Part shown: one piece after another, positions 51,669 to 60,744 of the stretch
Layout: every line of letters begins with the position of its first letter
How positions within the stretch are numbered: the first letter of the stretch is position 1
Source of the DNA: UBA7803 sp034522075
GTDB taxonomy: Bacteria; Pseudomonadota; Gammaproteobacteria; Pseudomonadales; Azotimanducaceae
Assembly (NCBI GenBank): GCA_034522075.1
Contig: JAXHLO010000006.1
Coordinates: 186,001 to 250,000, forward strand
Reading direction: 5' to 3'
DNA: 64,000 nt
The notes under the pieces: model-generated
The model's input: only the letters and a program-made list of their open reading frames with translations
Databases searched by the model: none
What the model was told of the DNA's origin: nothing
Program-made: the position numbers and the translations under genes

Positions 51669-52844
51669 CTACTGGGCCGACTTGCGCTCGACCACGTCCG
51701 CCGGCTGAGTCACGTCGCCGGCATCGTTACCCCAGGCGTGCCGCTCATAGTGGGTGACGGCGGCGATTTCGACTGCATCGAGCTGATTGCCGAAGGCCTG
51801 CATAGCCGTACCCGGCACCCCGTTGAGAATCATGTCAATGTGGGCCTCCTTGGATCCGGTGACAACGGGCGACCCCACCAGGGATGGGAAGACGGGCGGC
51901 ACACCCTGACCGTTGGGCTGGTGACAGGATGCACAGAAGGTGTTGTAAACGCGCTCGCCTTCGGCCATGAGCTCATCAGGGCTGAACGTCTTGGAAAGGG
52001 CTTCGCTGCGCTCCTCTGCCGCTTCGATCTGCCGGGCATGCCAGGCGTCGTACTCGTCCTCGGGCATGGCTTCCACGACAATGGGCATGAAGCCGTGATC
52101 CTTACCGCACAACTCAGCGCACTGACCGCGGTAAATGCCCGGCTCGTTCACCACGGTCCACAATTCATTGAGCATACCCGGTACCGCATCGCGCTTCAGG
52201 CCGAAGTCGGGTACCCACCAGGCGTGAATCACGTCTTCCGCCGTGAGCAGGAAACGCACCTTGCGATCCACCGGTATGCGCAGCGGGTTGTCCACTTCCA
52301 GCAGGTAAAACTCCCCCTTGGCGGCGCGGTTGTCGATCTCGTCACGCGGCGTGGTCATGTTGCTGAAAAACCCGAAGCTGCTGTTCAGGTCGTCGTCCAG
52401 GTACTTGTACTGCCAGCGCCATTGATAGCCGCGCACTTCCACGGTCATGTCTTCACCGCCGGTGTCGTACATGTCGATGAGCGTGGTGGTAGCCGGCCAC
52501 GCCATGGCGATGAGAATGACCACGGGGATCAGGGTCCAGGCGATTTCCAGGCGGGTGCTCTCATGAAAGTGGGCGGGCTCGTGGCCTGCCGACTTGCGGT
52601 GATACATCACGGACCAGAACATGACACCGAACACGCCCGCGCCGATGACCACACAGATCCAGAAGATCAACATGTGCAGATCGTAAATACCCTGGCTGGT
52701 GTCGGTGACGCCGCGGGTCATGTTCAGCTCGTCGGCCAGCCCCTGCCCGGCAAAGAGCACGGCAACCGCCGCCGCCCACCATCGCGCCCCCAGAGTCGAG
52801 AAGTTCTTCACTACTGCACCTTGCTTCACCAATGGTTTTCGCAC
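51669..52844 (-). CDS. ctaC: Cytochrome c oxidase subunit II with fused cytochrome c (caa3 type)
   Basis: This 391-residue subunit has a signal peptide, two membrane helices (YDLHMLIFWICVVIGAGVFG and LEIAWTLIPVVILIAMAWPA), the CuA domain with DVIHAWWVPDFGLKRDAVPG and GQCAELCGKDHGFMPIVVEA, and a C-terminal cytochrome c domain with CASCHQPNGQGVPP. The fused heme makes this a caa3-type oxidase. It is first in the operon; the 320 bases upstream hold no gene but contain an FNR/ANR-like box. Confidence 0.95.
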   Translation of the reverse strand: MRKPLVKQGAVVKNFSTLGARWWAAAVAVLFAGQGLADELNMTRGVTDTSQGIYDLHMLIFWICVVIGAGVFGVMFWSVMYHRKSAGHEPAHFHESTRLEIAWTLIPVVILIAMAWPATTTLIDMYDTGGEDMTVEVRGYQWRWQYKYLDDDLNSSFGFFSNMTTPRDEIDNRAAKGEFYLLEVDNPLRIPVDRKVRFLLTAEDVIHAWWVPDFGLKRDAVPGMLNELWTVVNEPGIYRGQCAELCGKDHGFMPIVVEAMPEDEYDAWHARQIEAAEERSEALSKTFSPDELMAEGERVYNTFCASCHQPNGQGVPPVFPSLVGSPVVTGSKEAHIDMILNGVPGTAMQAFGNQLDAVEIAAVTHYERHAWGNDAGDVTQPADVVERKSAQ

Positions 52845-53115
52845 GCAAAAAAAATCACCCGAGCAGACACCGTGCTGGATTCTCCGCAGTCGAGTGTGCT
52901 GTTTCCGATGGGTACCTCTCTTCGAGGCACCTCAGTCGAGGAGCACCGCTGCTAGAAGACGCGCGGAAGCCTACCCAGGCGACAGGGCTCTATGCGAAAA
53001 CAAAATACCTTTTGTCTGAACCCTTTAGAGTCTTGCAGAACCCGTAAGATTTGCACGGCCGGACACCGCCTCGAGACTGCGCCGGCAATTATATCAGTGC
53101 GCCCCCATAAGACAA

Positions 53116-53129
53116 CTGATCTGGATCAA
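53116..53129. promoter_or_regulatory. FNR/ANR-like box upstream of the oxidase operon
   Basis: CTGATCTGGATCAA matches the FNR/ANR consensus TTGAT-N4-ATCAA with one mismatch in the left arm. It lies about 270 bases before ctaC in the non-coding stretch 52845-53164. Oxygen-linked control of a high-aeration oxidase would make sense. The rest of the stretch shows no gene. Confidence 0.5.
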
Positions 53130-53164
53130 AGCACAGGCTTTTCAACACGTTACCCGGCTCGGGT

Positions 53165-53425
53165 TCAGCGCTGCGGCACGTCCTGGTCACGGGCAGGATC
53201 GACAATGCGCACGGCGGCCGCGGGCGTGTCGCTGCCGCGGCGGCGGGTGAGGCGGGTGGCCGGCTCGGCGCCGGCCCGGTTACTCAAGGTGTCTGTGTAA
53301 CCGCAGGTCACGCAACGCCGGCGGCTGCCGTCCTCGTGGGCTTCCATGACGATCCGGTCCATGGCCCGGCATGCCGGGCAGACGGCACCGGCGATGAATC
53401 TGGCTGGCGGCAGCGATGGGCTCAT
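53165..53425 (-). CDS. Zinc-ribbon (DUF2387/YheV-like) protein
   Basis: This 86-residue protein has two CxxC pairs (FIAGAVCPACRAMDRIVMEA and RRRCVTCGYTDTLS) forming a zinc ribbon typical of DUF2387. The C-terminal half is variable and basic. The function is unknown. It lies just after aroE on the same strand and may be co-transcribed. Confidence 0.85.
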   Translation of the reverse strand: MSPSLPPARFIAGAVCPACRAMDRIVMEAHEDGSRRRCVTCGYTDTLSNRAGAEPATRLTRRRGSDTPAAAVRIVDPARDQDVPQR

Positions 53426-53437
53426 GGCGCCAATCTA

Positions 53438-54262
53438 TCACACCGGCCGGCGCAGCCGCTCGAGAACCGGCGCGGTGTCGGGCAATACGCCTCGCCAGAT
53501 TTCGAACGCCAGGGCCGCCTGTTCCACCAGCATACCCAGACCATCCATGGTACCGGCTGCTCCATGAGCAGCCGCCCAGCGGCAGAAAGCGGTACCACCC
53601 GCCGGAACGGCGTAGACCATGTCATAACACAGGGCACCGGCTGCGGTCCGGGGAGACAGCGGCACGACGGCATCGCGCAGTCCCGCCGACGTGGCATTGA
53701 TCACCAGGTCGAAACCCTCGCCCACCTCGGCCAGCGGCGCCGTGCTCAGCGCCGCGGCGTTCGCCTCGCCGCGGAACGCCTCAGCCAGTTGCCTGGCCCG
53801 CGCCGCCGTGCGGTTGGCAATGACCAGGCTGGCCGGGCTTTCCTGCAGCAGCGGTCCGAGCACGCCGCGGGCGGCACCGCCAGCGCCCAGCAGCAGGATC
53901 CGCGCTCCGCTCAGGGTCACTCCGCAGTTGCCCTGAAGATCCCGCAGCAGGCCCGCACCATCCGTATTGAAACCGCGGAAAGCATCCTCACGGCGGGCGA
54001 TGGTATTGACCGCGCGGGCGGTCGCGGCCGCCGGGTCCAACTCGTCGACCCAGTCGGCTGCAACACCTTTGAATGGTACGGTGACATTCAATCCGGCACC
54101 GCCTTCGGCAAAGAAGACTTCCACGCAAGCGGCAAAACCATCCAGGGGCGCCAGCACGGTGGTGTAGCTCACCGGCTCGCCGGTGGCCGCAGCAAAGGCG
54201 GCATGAATTCCCGGCGACAGGGAGTGCCCCACCGGATTGCCCACCACGGCATAACGATCCAT
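53438..54262 (-). CDS. aroE: Shikimate dehydrogenase
   Basis: This 274-residue enzyme reduces 3-dehydroshikimate with NADPH in aromatic amino acid synthesis. Key segments are VVGNPVGHSLSPGIHAAFAA, LNVTVPFKGVAADWVDELDP (catalytic Lys), NTDGAGLLRDLQ (Asp), ILLLGAGGAARGVLGPLL (NADP loop) and LGMLVEQAALAFEIWRG. The ATG shares one base with the tsaC stop. Confidence 0.95.
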   Translation of the reverse strand: MDRYAVVGNPVGHSLSPGIHAAFAAATGEPVSYTTVLAPLDGFAACVEVFFAEGGAGLNVTVPFKGVAADWVDELDPAAATARAVNTIARREDAFRGFNTDGAGLLRDLQGNCGVTLSGARILLLGAGGAARGVLGPLLQESPASLVIANRTAARARQLAEAFRGEANAAALSTAPLAEVGEGFDLVINATSAGLRDAVVPLSPRTAAGALCYDMVYAVPAGGTAFCRWAAAHGAAGTMDGLGMLVEQAALAFEIWRGVLPDTAPVLERLRRPV

Positions 54263-54867
54263 CAGCGCTCGCGCCTGATTTCGTCGCCCTGGATTGTGCG
54301 CAGGTCGCTGGGACGGCGGCGGCCCAGCGTCTCACCGGGCAACAGATACAGATCGGCTTCGTGGCGCAGCGCCGCGTCCGCTCCGCCGGCCGCGCGGTCA
54401 CGGCAGGTGTCGCGCAGCCAGGCGCGGGCCTGAAAGCGGTTCCGCGCCGGCGGCGCCCCGGAGCGGTTGGCCGACGTGGAAACCAGCGGCGAGCCGAAGG
54501 CGCGGCACAAGTCCCGGCAGCCGGCGTGCCCGGGCACGCGCACTGCCACGGTGTCACGCCCGCCGGTAATCCACTCGGGAAACCGCTCGCTGGGCAGCAG
54601 CCAGGTCACCGGGCCCGGCCAGCTGGCCAGCACCCGATCCTGCGCCGATGGCTCGAGTTGCGACAGTTCGGCTTCGAAACATCCCGCCGCCGCGCCGACG
54701 ACGATGAGGCCTTTGTTTGCCGGACGTTGCTTGAAGTGCAGCAGCGCCTCTACGGCCGCCGCATTCCATGGATCGCAGGCCAGCCCCCAGACTCCCTCTG
54801 TAGGATGCAGAACCACCCCGCCGCGCCGCAGCACCCGTACCGCCAGGTGCAGGTGCCAATGGTTCAC
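54262..54867 (-). CDS. tsaC: Threonylcarbamoyl-AMP synthase (TsaC/Sua5-YrdC)
   Basis: This 201-residue YrdC-domain protein makes threonylcarbamoyl-AMP for t6A37 of tRNA. It shows GGVVLHPTEGVWGLACDPWN, the KRP-like ALLHFKQRPANKGLIVVGAA, and RVPGHAGCRDLCRAFGSPLV with STSANRSGAPPA. It overlaps purE and aroE at its two ends. Confidence 0.94.
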   Translation of the reverse strand: MNHWHLHLAVRVLRRGGVVLHPTEGVWGLACDPWNAAAVEALLHFKQRPANKGLIVVGAAAGCFEAELSQLEPSAQDRVLASWPGPVTWLLPSERFPEWITGGRDTVAVRVPGHAGCRDLCRAFGSPLVSTSANRSGAPPARNRFQARAWLRDTCRDRAAGGADAALRHEADLYLLPGETLGRRRPSDLRTIQGDEIRRER

Positions 54868-55364
54868 CCACCGAGCTCGGACTGCAGGCGCTTGTTCTGC
54901 TCGGCGACCTTGTCGCGGTTGGCATCGCGGTCGGCTTCCAGGCGCCCGACGATGGCCGGGTCAGCCAGGGACAGCATCTGCGCGGCCAGGTAGCCGGCGT
55001 TGCGGGCCCCCGCCTTACCTACCGCCACCGTGGCCACCGGAATGCCGCCCGGCATCTGCGCCGTGGAGAGCAACGCGTCGAATCCGGACAGCGGACCGCT
55101 GTCGATGGGCACGCCGATGACCGGACGCACGGTGTGGGCGGCAACAGCGCCGGCCAGGTGCGCGGCCATGCCGGCGCCGCAGATGAACACCGCACAGTCG
55201 CGGGCAACGGCATCGGCCACATAGTCGGCGGTGGCGCGGGGCGTGCGATGTGCCGAAGTGATGCGAACCTCATGTTCGATGTTCAGATTGTTCAGCGTCT
55301 CGGCGGCGGCCTGCATGACCGGCCAGTCGGATTCCGAACCCATGAGAATGGCGACGAATGCCAT
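54864..55364 (-). CDS. purE: N5-carboxyaminoimidazole ribonucleotide mutase
   Basis: This 166-residue class I PurE has ILMGSESDWPVMQAAAETLN, VRITSAHRTPRATADY and FICGAGMAAHLAGAVAAHTV, with GVPIDSGPLSGFDALLSTAQ. It interconverts N5-CAIR and CAIR in purine synthesis. purK, which usually follows, is not beside it here; tsaC takes that place. Confidence 0.95.
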   Translation of the reverse strand: MAFVAILMGSESDWPVMQAAAETLNNLNIEHEVRITSAHRTPRATADYVADAVARDCAVFICGAGMAAHLAGAVAAHTVRPVIGVPIDSGPLSGFDALLSTAQMPGGIPVATVAVGKAGARNAGYLAAQMLSLADPAIVGRLEADRDANRDKVAEQNKRLQSELGG

Positions 55365-55447
55365 AAACCGTGCTCCTGCTCGCGTCGGAAGATATGCCCG
55401 TGTGCGCAGGTCCGGCAGTAGCGGACCGCGCTACGGACGCGGCCGCG

Positions 55448-56491
55448 TCAAAGACGCGGGCGCCGAATATACCCGCCCGGCACCTGCCGGACAAATCCAG
55501 ACAGCTCCAGCTCTACCAGGGCGGCTGCCGCGGCGCGGCCGTCCATACCCGTGGCCGCCACCAGTTCATCCAGTGAGGATACCTCGGCGCTCACAGCCTC
55601 GAGCAGGCGTACCAGATCAGCGTCGGCCGGCATGGACTGACCGGCCTCTGCCGGCGCCGGCCGCGTGTTGGCGAATTCCGTCAGACCAACGGCTTCCAGA
55701 ATGTGGTCGGCGCATTCCACCAGCACCGCCCCGTCGCGGAGCAGCCGGTGGCAGCCCCGGCTGGCGGGATTGGCCACCGCTCCGGGCACGGCGCAGACTT
55801 CCCGCCCCTGTTCCAGAGCCATGCGGGCGGTGATCAGTGACCCGCTGCGCTCGCCGGCCTCCACCACGACCACGCCCAGGGCCAGCCCGCTGATCAGCCG
55901 GTTGCGCTCGGGAAAATGGTAGGGCCGCGCGCCCGCCAGGGGCGGGTACTCGCTGAGGAGCAGACCGCCGGCGTCGACAATGGACCGCACCAGGGCGCGA
56001 TTGCCGGCAGGATAGGGCCGCAGCAGGCCGCTGCCGATGACGGCCACGGTGACACCGGCGGACAAAGCACCCCGATGGGCGGCAGAGTCGATACCGCGGG
56101 CCAGGCCGCTGACCACGCTCACGCCGTGGGCGGCGAGCGCGTGTGCCAGAGCGGCGGCCACTTCGGCGCCGCCCCGCGAACAGCGGCGTGCACCGACAAT
56201 AGCCACCGCCGGTCGGCGCAACACGCTGCATTGGCCCCAGGCGTACAGCAGCGGCGGCGGGTCGGGAATGTATCGCAACAAAGCAGGGTAGTCGCCATCG
56301 ACCGGGGTGAGCAGGGCGATGCCGTGATCCCGGCACAAGGCGGCGAGGCGTTCCGGCGACTCCTGTGCCTGGGGTATGGCGGCGCAGGCCTCACGAGGAG
56401 AGGCACCTGCGGCCAGCAGTTCCGCTGCCCGGGAACGGCCCAGGGTGTGGATCAGGGCCGCCAGATAGTACTTGTCGGCGGGCGGCTCCAT
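55448..56491 (-). CDS. dprA: DNA processing protein DprA
   Basis: This 347-residue protein has a Rossmann-like DprA core: AVAIVGARRCSRGGAEVAAA, VSVVSGLARGIDSAAHRGAL, FPERNRLISGLALGVVVVEA and SLITARMALEQGREVCAVPG. A C-terminal winged-helix part ends VELELSGFVRQVPGGYIRR. It loads RecA on incoming single strands during transformation, so the organism may be naturally competent. The gap of 83 bases to purE shows no gene. Confidence 0.94.
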   Translation of the reverse strand: MEPPADKYYLAALIHTLGRSRAAELLAAGASPREACAAIPQAQESPERLAALCRDHGIALLTPVDGDYPALLRYIPDPPPLLYAWGQCSVLRRPAVAIVGARRCSRGGAEVAAALAHALAAHGVSVVSGLARGIDSAAHRGALSAGVTVAVIGSGLLRPYPAGNRALVRSIVDAGGLLLSEYPPLAGARPYHFPERNRLISGLALGVVVVEAGERSGSLITARMALEQGREVCAVPGAVANPASRGCHRLLRDGAVLVECADHILEAVGLTEFANTRPAPAEAGQSMPADADLVRLLEAVSAEVSSLDELVAATGMDGRAAAAALVELELSGFVRQVPGGYIRRPRL

Positions 56492-56593
56492 GGACCCTCC
56501 CCGGCCAAAGCGCCATGATTGCGCAGGGGCCGGGCAGCGGCTGCAGGGAGACAGCCCCGGGCGCCGTAAGGCAGACGCCGGGCAGGCTGCAGG

Positions 56594-57658
56594 TCAGGGA
56601 TTGCGTGCCTGGTCGAACACGGCGAGAGGCCGCTCGGTTTCCAGCACCAGGCCGTACGACAGCTTGTCGAACGTGCGGAATACCATGAGCAGGCCCGCAC
56701 GTTCACTGGGCAGGCGAATGGTCTCGTTGGCCACCCGGTCGCGAGCCAGAGCCCCGCGCTTGTAGATGGCCAGCACATTGCCGGGCACCAGCCCTTCCCG
56801 CTCGCCCCGGTTGATCACCACCACGTCGTACTGACCGACCTGCGTCACGCCGCCGAACACCGAGATGATCTGGCCGTCGATTTCTTCGCTCGGGCCGCTG
56901 GGGAAGAACGTGGACTCCAGCCGGCGTTCCTCGGTGGGCAGGATGCGATCACCGATCTGCACTTCCTCCCGGGTGCTGTTGACCAGCATCGTAGCGATGT
57001 CGGCTTCCTGAGCCACCGCCTGACCGAGGCCGATGTAGGTGGCTTCGCGGCCCAGCACCTCGTTGGTGTCCGGATCGACGTAGAGCGGACCCTTGCGGAC
57101 GATGTTGAAGCTCTCGCTGTCCGGCAGGCTGCCGCGCACGTAGAGGCGGTCGCCGGCACCAAGGACAATGCGCTCACTCTCCCCCTGCACGACGTAAGGT
57201 GCGGCGTCGAGCATACCGGGCTCCACGACCCGGTTCTGCACCAGAAAGCCCTGGATGGCATCCAGGCGGATGGCCGGGATGGCGGTCTCCAGCGGCGTCG
57301 AGCGAATCTGCGGCCCCAGCTTCTCGGTATCGGAAGGGGAGACCCGATAGGTGCGGCCGGGATCACCCCGTTCCAGCCGCAGTTGCGGCTGACCGTCCAC
57401 CCAGACCAGGGCAATGCGGTCGCCCGGATAGATCAGATGGGGATTCTCGATCTGCGGGTTGATGCGCCAGACTTCCGGCCACAACCAGGGCCGCTCCAGA
57501 AATCGGCCGCTGATGTCCCACAGAGTATCGCCTTTGACGACCGTATAGACGTCCGGGTGGTCGTCGCGCAGATACTGTGACAGATCGTCGGTGGCGGCAG
57601 TGCCGCTGACGGCAAAACCCAGCAGCAATGCCAGCAGGCCATGGCGGACGGTACGCAT
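56594..57658 (-). CDS. LysM peptidoglycan-binding protein
   Basis: This 354-residue exported protein has a signal peptide (HGLLALLLGFAVSGTAATDD) and a LysM domain near residues 40-90 (YTVVKGDTLWDISGRFLERP, then IENPHLIYPGDRIALV). A long C-terminal region of unknown fold follows. The gene regularly precedes dprA and lies divergent to def in gammaproteobacteria, as here. ATG 57658 is preferred; an ATG three codons upstream is possible. Confidence 0.92.
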   Translation of the reverse strand: MRTVRHGLLALLLGFAVSGTAATDDLSQYLRDDHPDVYTVVKGDTLWDISGRFLERPWLWPEVWRINPQIENPHLIYPGDRIALVWVDGQPQLRLERGDPGRTYRVSPSDTEKLGPQIRSTPLETAIPAIRLDAIQGFLVQNRVVEPGMLDAAPYVVQGESERIVLGAGDRLYVRGSLPDSESFNIVRKGPLYVDPDTNEVLGREATYIGLGQAVAQEADIATMLVNSTREEVQIGDRILPTEERRLESTFFPSGPSEEIDGQIISVFGGVTQVGQYDVVVINRGEREGLVPGNVLAIYKRGALARDRVANETIRLPSERAGLLMVFRTFDKLSYGLVLETERPLAVFDQARNP

Positions 57659-57944
57659 GTTGCTCATCCTCTGTTTCCCCTGCGTGCCTGTACAAAGGCC
57701 GCCTGAAAGGCCGCCTGTACACGCATCGCCAGTACAAGAATAGATGCACCTGGCCGGAATTGCCGGCGAACGGGTCGCACCATCGTCATTCGCCTGTGGC
57801 GTGGGTTTAAGTTCATTCGCGCCCGTGAGGTACCATACGGGTCATTGCCGGACGGAAAAGTTATAATCTTCACAATCTTAGCAGTCTGAATCAGAGCAAT
57901 ACCAGCGAGCCATCACGCCCGGGGCGGTTCGCAGCACACCATCT

Positions 57945-58448
57945 ATGAGCATTCTCAACATTCTCGAATATCCCGATCCGCGTCTGCGCACCCGCGCCAG
58001 ACCCGTACAGAGCGTCGACGACGACGTGCGCCGGCTGATCGACGACATGCTGGAAACCATGTATGCCGCTCCCGGCATCGGTCTGGCGGCCAGCCAGGTC
58101 GACGTCCACCGGCGAATCATCGTCGTCGACGTGTCGGAAAACCGCGATGACCCGCACGCTTTCATCAATCCCGAGCTCGAATTGCTCAGCGGGCGCCTTG
58201 AAACCGAGGAAGGCTGCCTGTCGGTGCCCGGATTCTACGAGCCGGTGGTGCGCGCAGAGCGGATCCGGGTTACCGCCCTCGATCGCAACGGCACCCCTGT
58301 GGATCTGACTGTCGAGGGTCTGCTGGCGGTGTGCATTCAGCACGAATGCGACCATCTGGACGGCAAACTGTTCGTCGATTATGTGTCCAACCTGAAACGC
58401 AACCGGATCCGCAGGAAACTGGAGAAACAGCAACGGGTTCGGGCCTGA
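57945..58448 (+). CDS. def: Peptide deformylase
   Basis: This 167-residue metalloenzyme removes the formyl group from new proteins. All three motifs are present: GIGLAASQ near residue 45, EGCLSVP near 90, and HECDHLDGKLF near 133, supplying the Cys and two His metal ligands. It is first in the run def-fmt-rsmB-trkA-trkH. The gap of 286 bases to the LysM gene should carry the divergent promoters. Confidence 0.97.
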   Translation: MSILNILEYPDPRLRTRARPVQSVDDDVRRLIDDMLETMYAAPGIGLAASQVDVHRRIIVVDVSENRDDPHAFINPELELLSGRLETEEGCLSVPGFYEPVVRAERIRVTALDRNGTPVDLTVEGLLAVCIQHECDHLDGKLFVDYVSNLKRNRIRRKLEKQQRVRA

Positions 58449-58462
58449 CCCGCTTGCCGAAC

Positions 58463-59446
58463 GTGCCCTACCCCCAGGAGCCGGACGAAAAGACCCCCTT
58501 GCAGCCCGGCCTGCGCCTGGGGTTCGCCGGAACACCGGAATTCGCCGCGCGGATTCTCCAGGCTCTGCTGGCGGCCGGACGGGTACCGGCCGTGGTCTAT
58601 ACCCAGCCCGACCGGCAAGCCGGACGGCGGCGGCGGCTGACCGCCGGTCCCGTGAAAGCGCTGGCCGAGCAGCATGGCCTGCCCCTGCGCCAACCCCAAT
58701 CTTTGCGCGGCACTGAGGAAGCGGCCGCCCTCGAAGCATTGGATCTGGATGTCTTCGTGGTGGCTGCCTACGGGCTGATCCTGCCGTCCGCGGTGCTCAG
58801 CGCGCCGCGTGTCGGCTGCATCAATGTGCACGCCTCGCTGTTGCCTCGCTGGCGCGGGGCTGCGCCGGTGGAACGGGCCATCATGGCCGGGGACACGGTA
58901 ACCGGGGTCAGCATCATGCACATGGAACAGGGGCTGGATACCGGACCCGTATATCTGCAGCGCCGTCTGGCCATCTCAGCGGACCTGGATGGACCGGCAC
59001 TGGAAACCCGCCTGGCCGATCTGGGTGCCGAGGCACTGCTGGAATGCCTGAACCGGCTGCCGGATCTGCGCGCACAGCCGCAGCCGACGCAGGGCGTCAC
59101 CTACGCGGCCAAACTCACCCGGGCCGATGCAGCCATAGACTGGACCCAGCCGGCTGTGGTCATCGAGCGGCAGATCCGGGCTCTGCGGGGGCGCATGCCG
59201 GCGCTGACCCTGGCCGGCAGCGAGCGGCTCATTGTGCTCGCGGCGCAAGCCGACGCCAGTCCGGCTGCAGAGGCCGCCGGTACCATTGTGGCGGCACAGC
59301 CTGACGGCATTCGGGTCGCCTGCGGCCAGGGCAAGCTGACCATTGTGCAGGCGCAACTGGCCGGCCGGCGACCGGCCTCAGCGGCGGAACTGCTGCGCGG
59401 CCACGGCAAGCATTTCGCCCCGGGCATCGTGCTGGCAACACCATGA
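58463..59446 (+). CDS. fmt: Methionyl-tRNA formyltransferase
   Basis: This enzyme of about 327 residues formylates initiator Met-tRNA. Main features are LRLGFAGTPEFAARILQALL, AYGLILPSAVLSAPRVGCIN, NVHASLLPRWRGAAPVERAI (folate and catalytic region) and GVSIMHMEQGLDTGPV. The start is uncertain: GTG 58463 is used, TTG 58499 would begin nearer to the conserved part. No ATG is available. Confidence 0.94.
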   Translation: MPYPQEPDEKTPLQPGLRLGFAGTPEFAARILQALLAAGRVPAVVYTQPDRQAGRRRRLTAGPVKALAEQHGLPLRQPQSLRGTEEAAALEALDLDVFVVAAYGLILPSAVLSAPRVGCINVHASLLPRWRGAAPVERAIMAGDTVTGVSIMHMEQGLDTGPVYLQRRLAISADLDGPALETRLADLGAEALLECLNRLPDLRAQPQPTQGVTYAAKLTRADAAIDWTQPAVVIERQIRALRGRMPALTLAGSERLIVLAAQADASPAAEAAGTIVAAQPDGIRVACGQGKLTIVQAQLAGRRPASAAELLRGHGKHFAPGIVLATP

Positions 59447-60744
59447 CGGCGGCCAGCCGGGAACGCGCCGAGGCGGCCAGGATACTGCACCAGGTGATCG
59501 GCGGCGGCCGCACCACCGACCAGGCCATGGCCGCCGTCGACCTGTCGCCGCTGTGCCGGGAGCTGGTATTCGGCAGCCTGCGCCATTACTTCTCCCTGGC
59601 CGGCCTGGTGACTGAAGCCCTGCACCAGCCCATCAAATCGAAAGACCGGGAAATATGGGCCTTAATGATAGTGGGTGCTTACCAACTCAAGTATCTCCGG
59701 GTTCCCGACCATGCGGCCATCTTCGAGACGGTCACCGCCAGCCGGGATCTGCAGCGGCCCTGGGCCCGCGGACTGGTGAACGCCGTATTGCGCCGCATCG
59801 TCGCACTGCCGGACCCGGACGAACGTTCGTACAATCATCCGGCCTGGCTCGAAACGCGGCTGCGCCGGCAATACCCGGATGCCCAGTCCATCATGACGGC
59901 CAACAATGCCCGGGCTCCCATGGCGCTGCGGGTCAACCAGGCCCGCATCACACCGGCCGGGTATCTGGCCAGACTCAGCGCTGCCGGCATGGCAGCCAGG
60001 GCGCCGCGAGCGGCGGCTCAGGACAGCCCGGCAGAGACCGCCCTGGGTGCCGAGTCGCTGATCCTCGAAGCGCCGGTCAAGGTAGCCTCGCTGCCCGGCT
60101 ACCGGGAAGGGCTGGTATCGGTGCAGGATGCCGGTGCGCAATTTGCCGCCGCGCTGCTCGAGCCCGGCCCCGGTGAGCGGGTCCTGGATGCCTGCACGGC
60201 GCCCGGCGGCAAGCTGTTTCATCTCCTCGAGCGTTATCCCACGGCCTCGTACACGGCGCTGGAACTCAGCGCCGGGCGCCTGGAACACGTCCTCGACGAG
60301 GCCGCCCGCCTGGGCCACCGGAACTTTACTGCCAGGGAAGCGGATGCGGCGGCGCTGGACTGGTGGGACGGTACGCCATTCCGTCACGTACTGCTGGATG
60401 CACCCTGTTCGGGAACGGGAACCCTGCGCCGCCACCCCGACATAAAAGTGCTGCGGCGGGAAAGCGACCTCGCCGAGGCGGCAGCCCTGCAGCGCCGGCT
60501 GCTGGCAAACCTGTGGCGCGTGCTGGAGCCCGGCGGTACTCTGCTCTACTGCACATGCTCCATTCTGGCAGCGGAGAATGACGAGGTAATCGACACCGTG
60601 CTCCAGGAACAATCCGACGCACGCATTGCGGCATTGCGGCTGAGCTCCGGGCGGCCCACGGAGCACGGCTGGCAATTGCTGCCCACCGACCCGGATACCG
60701 ATGGCTTTTACTATGCGCGCATGACCAAGGCAGCCGTCCAATGA
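59443..60744 (+). CDS. rsmB: 16S rRNA m5C967 methyltransferase RsmB
   Basis: This 433-residue enzyme has an N-terminal NusB-like RNA-binding domain (SPLCRELVFGSLRHYFSLAG, LMIVGAYQLKYLRVPDHAAI). The SAM-dependent domain contains VLDACTAPGGKLFHLLERYP, LLDAPCSGTGTLRRHPDIK (catalytic Cys) and GGTLLYCTCSILAAENDEVI. It overlaps fmt and trkA by 4 bases at each end. Confidence 0.96.
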   Translation: MTAASRERAEAARILHQVIGGGRTTDQAMAAVDLSPLCRELVFGSLRHYFSLAGLVTEALHQPIKSKDREIWALMIVGAYQLKYLRVPDHAAIFETVTASRDLQRPWARGLVNAVLRRIVALPDPDERSYNHPAWLETRLRRQYPDAQSIMTANNARAPMALRVNQARITPAGYLARLSAAGMAARAPRAAAQDSPAETALGAESLILEAPVKVASLPGYREGLVSVQDAGAQFAAALLEPGPGERVLDACTAPGGKLFHLLERYPTASYTALELSAGRLEHVLDEAARLGHRNFTAREADAAALDWWDGTPFRHVLLDAPCSGTGTLRRHPDIKVLRRESDLAEAAALQRRLLANLWRVLEPGGTLLYCTCSILAAENDEVIDTVLQEQSDARIAALRLSSGRPTEHGWQLLPTDPDTDGFYYARMTKAAVQ

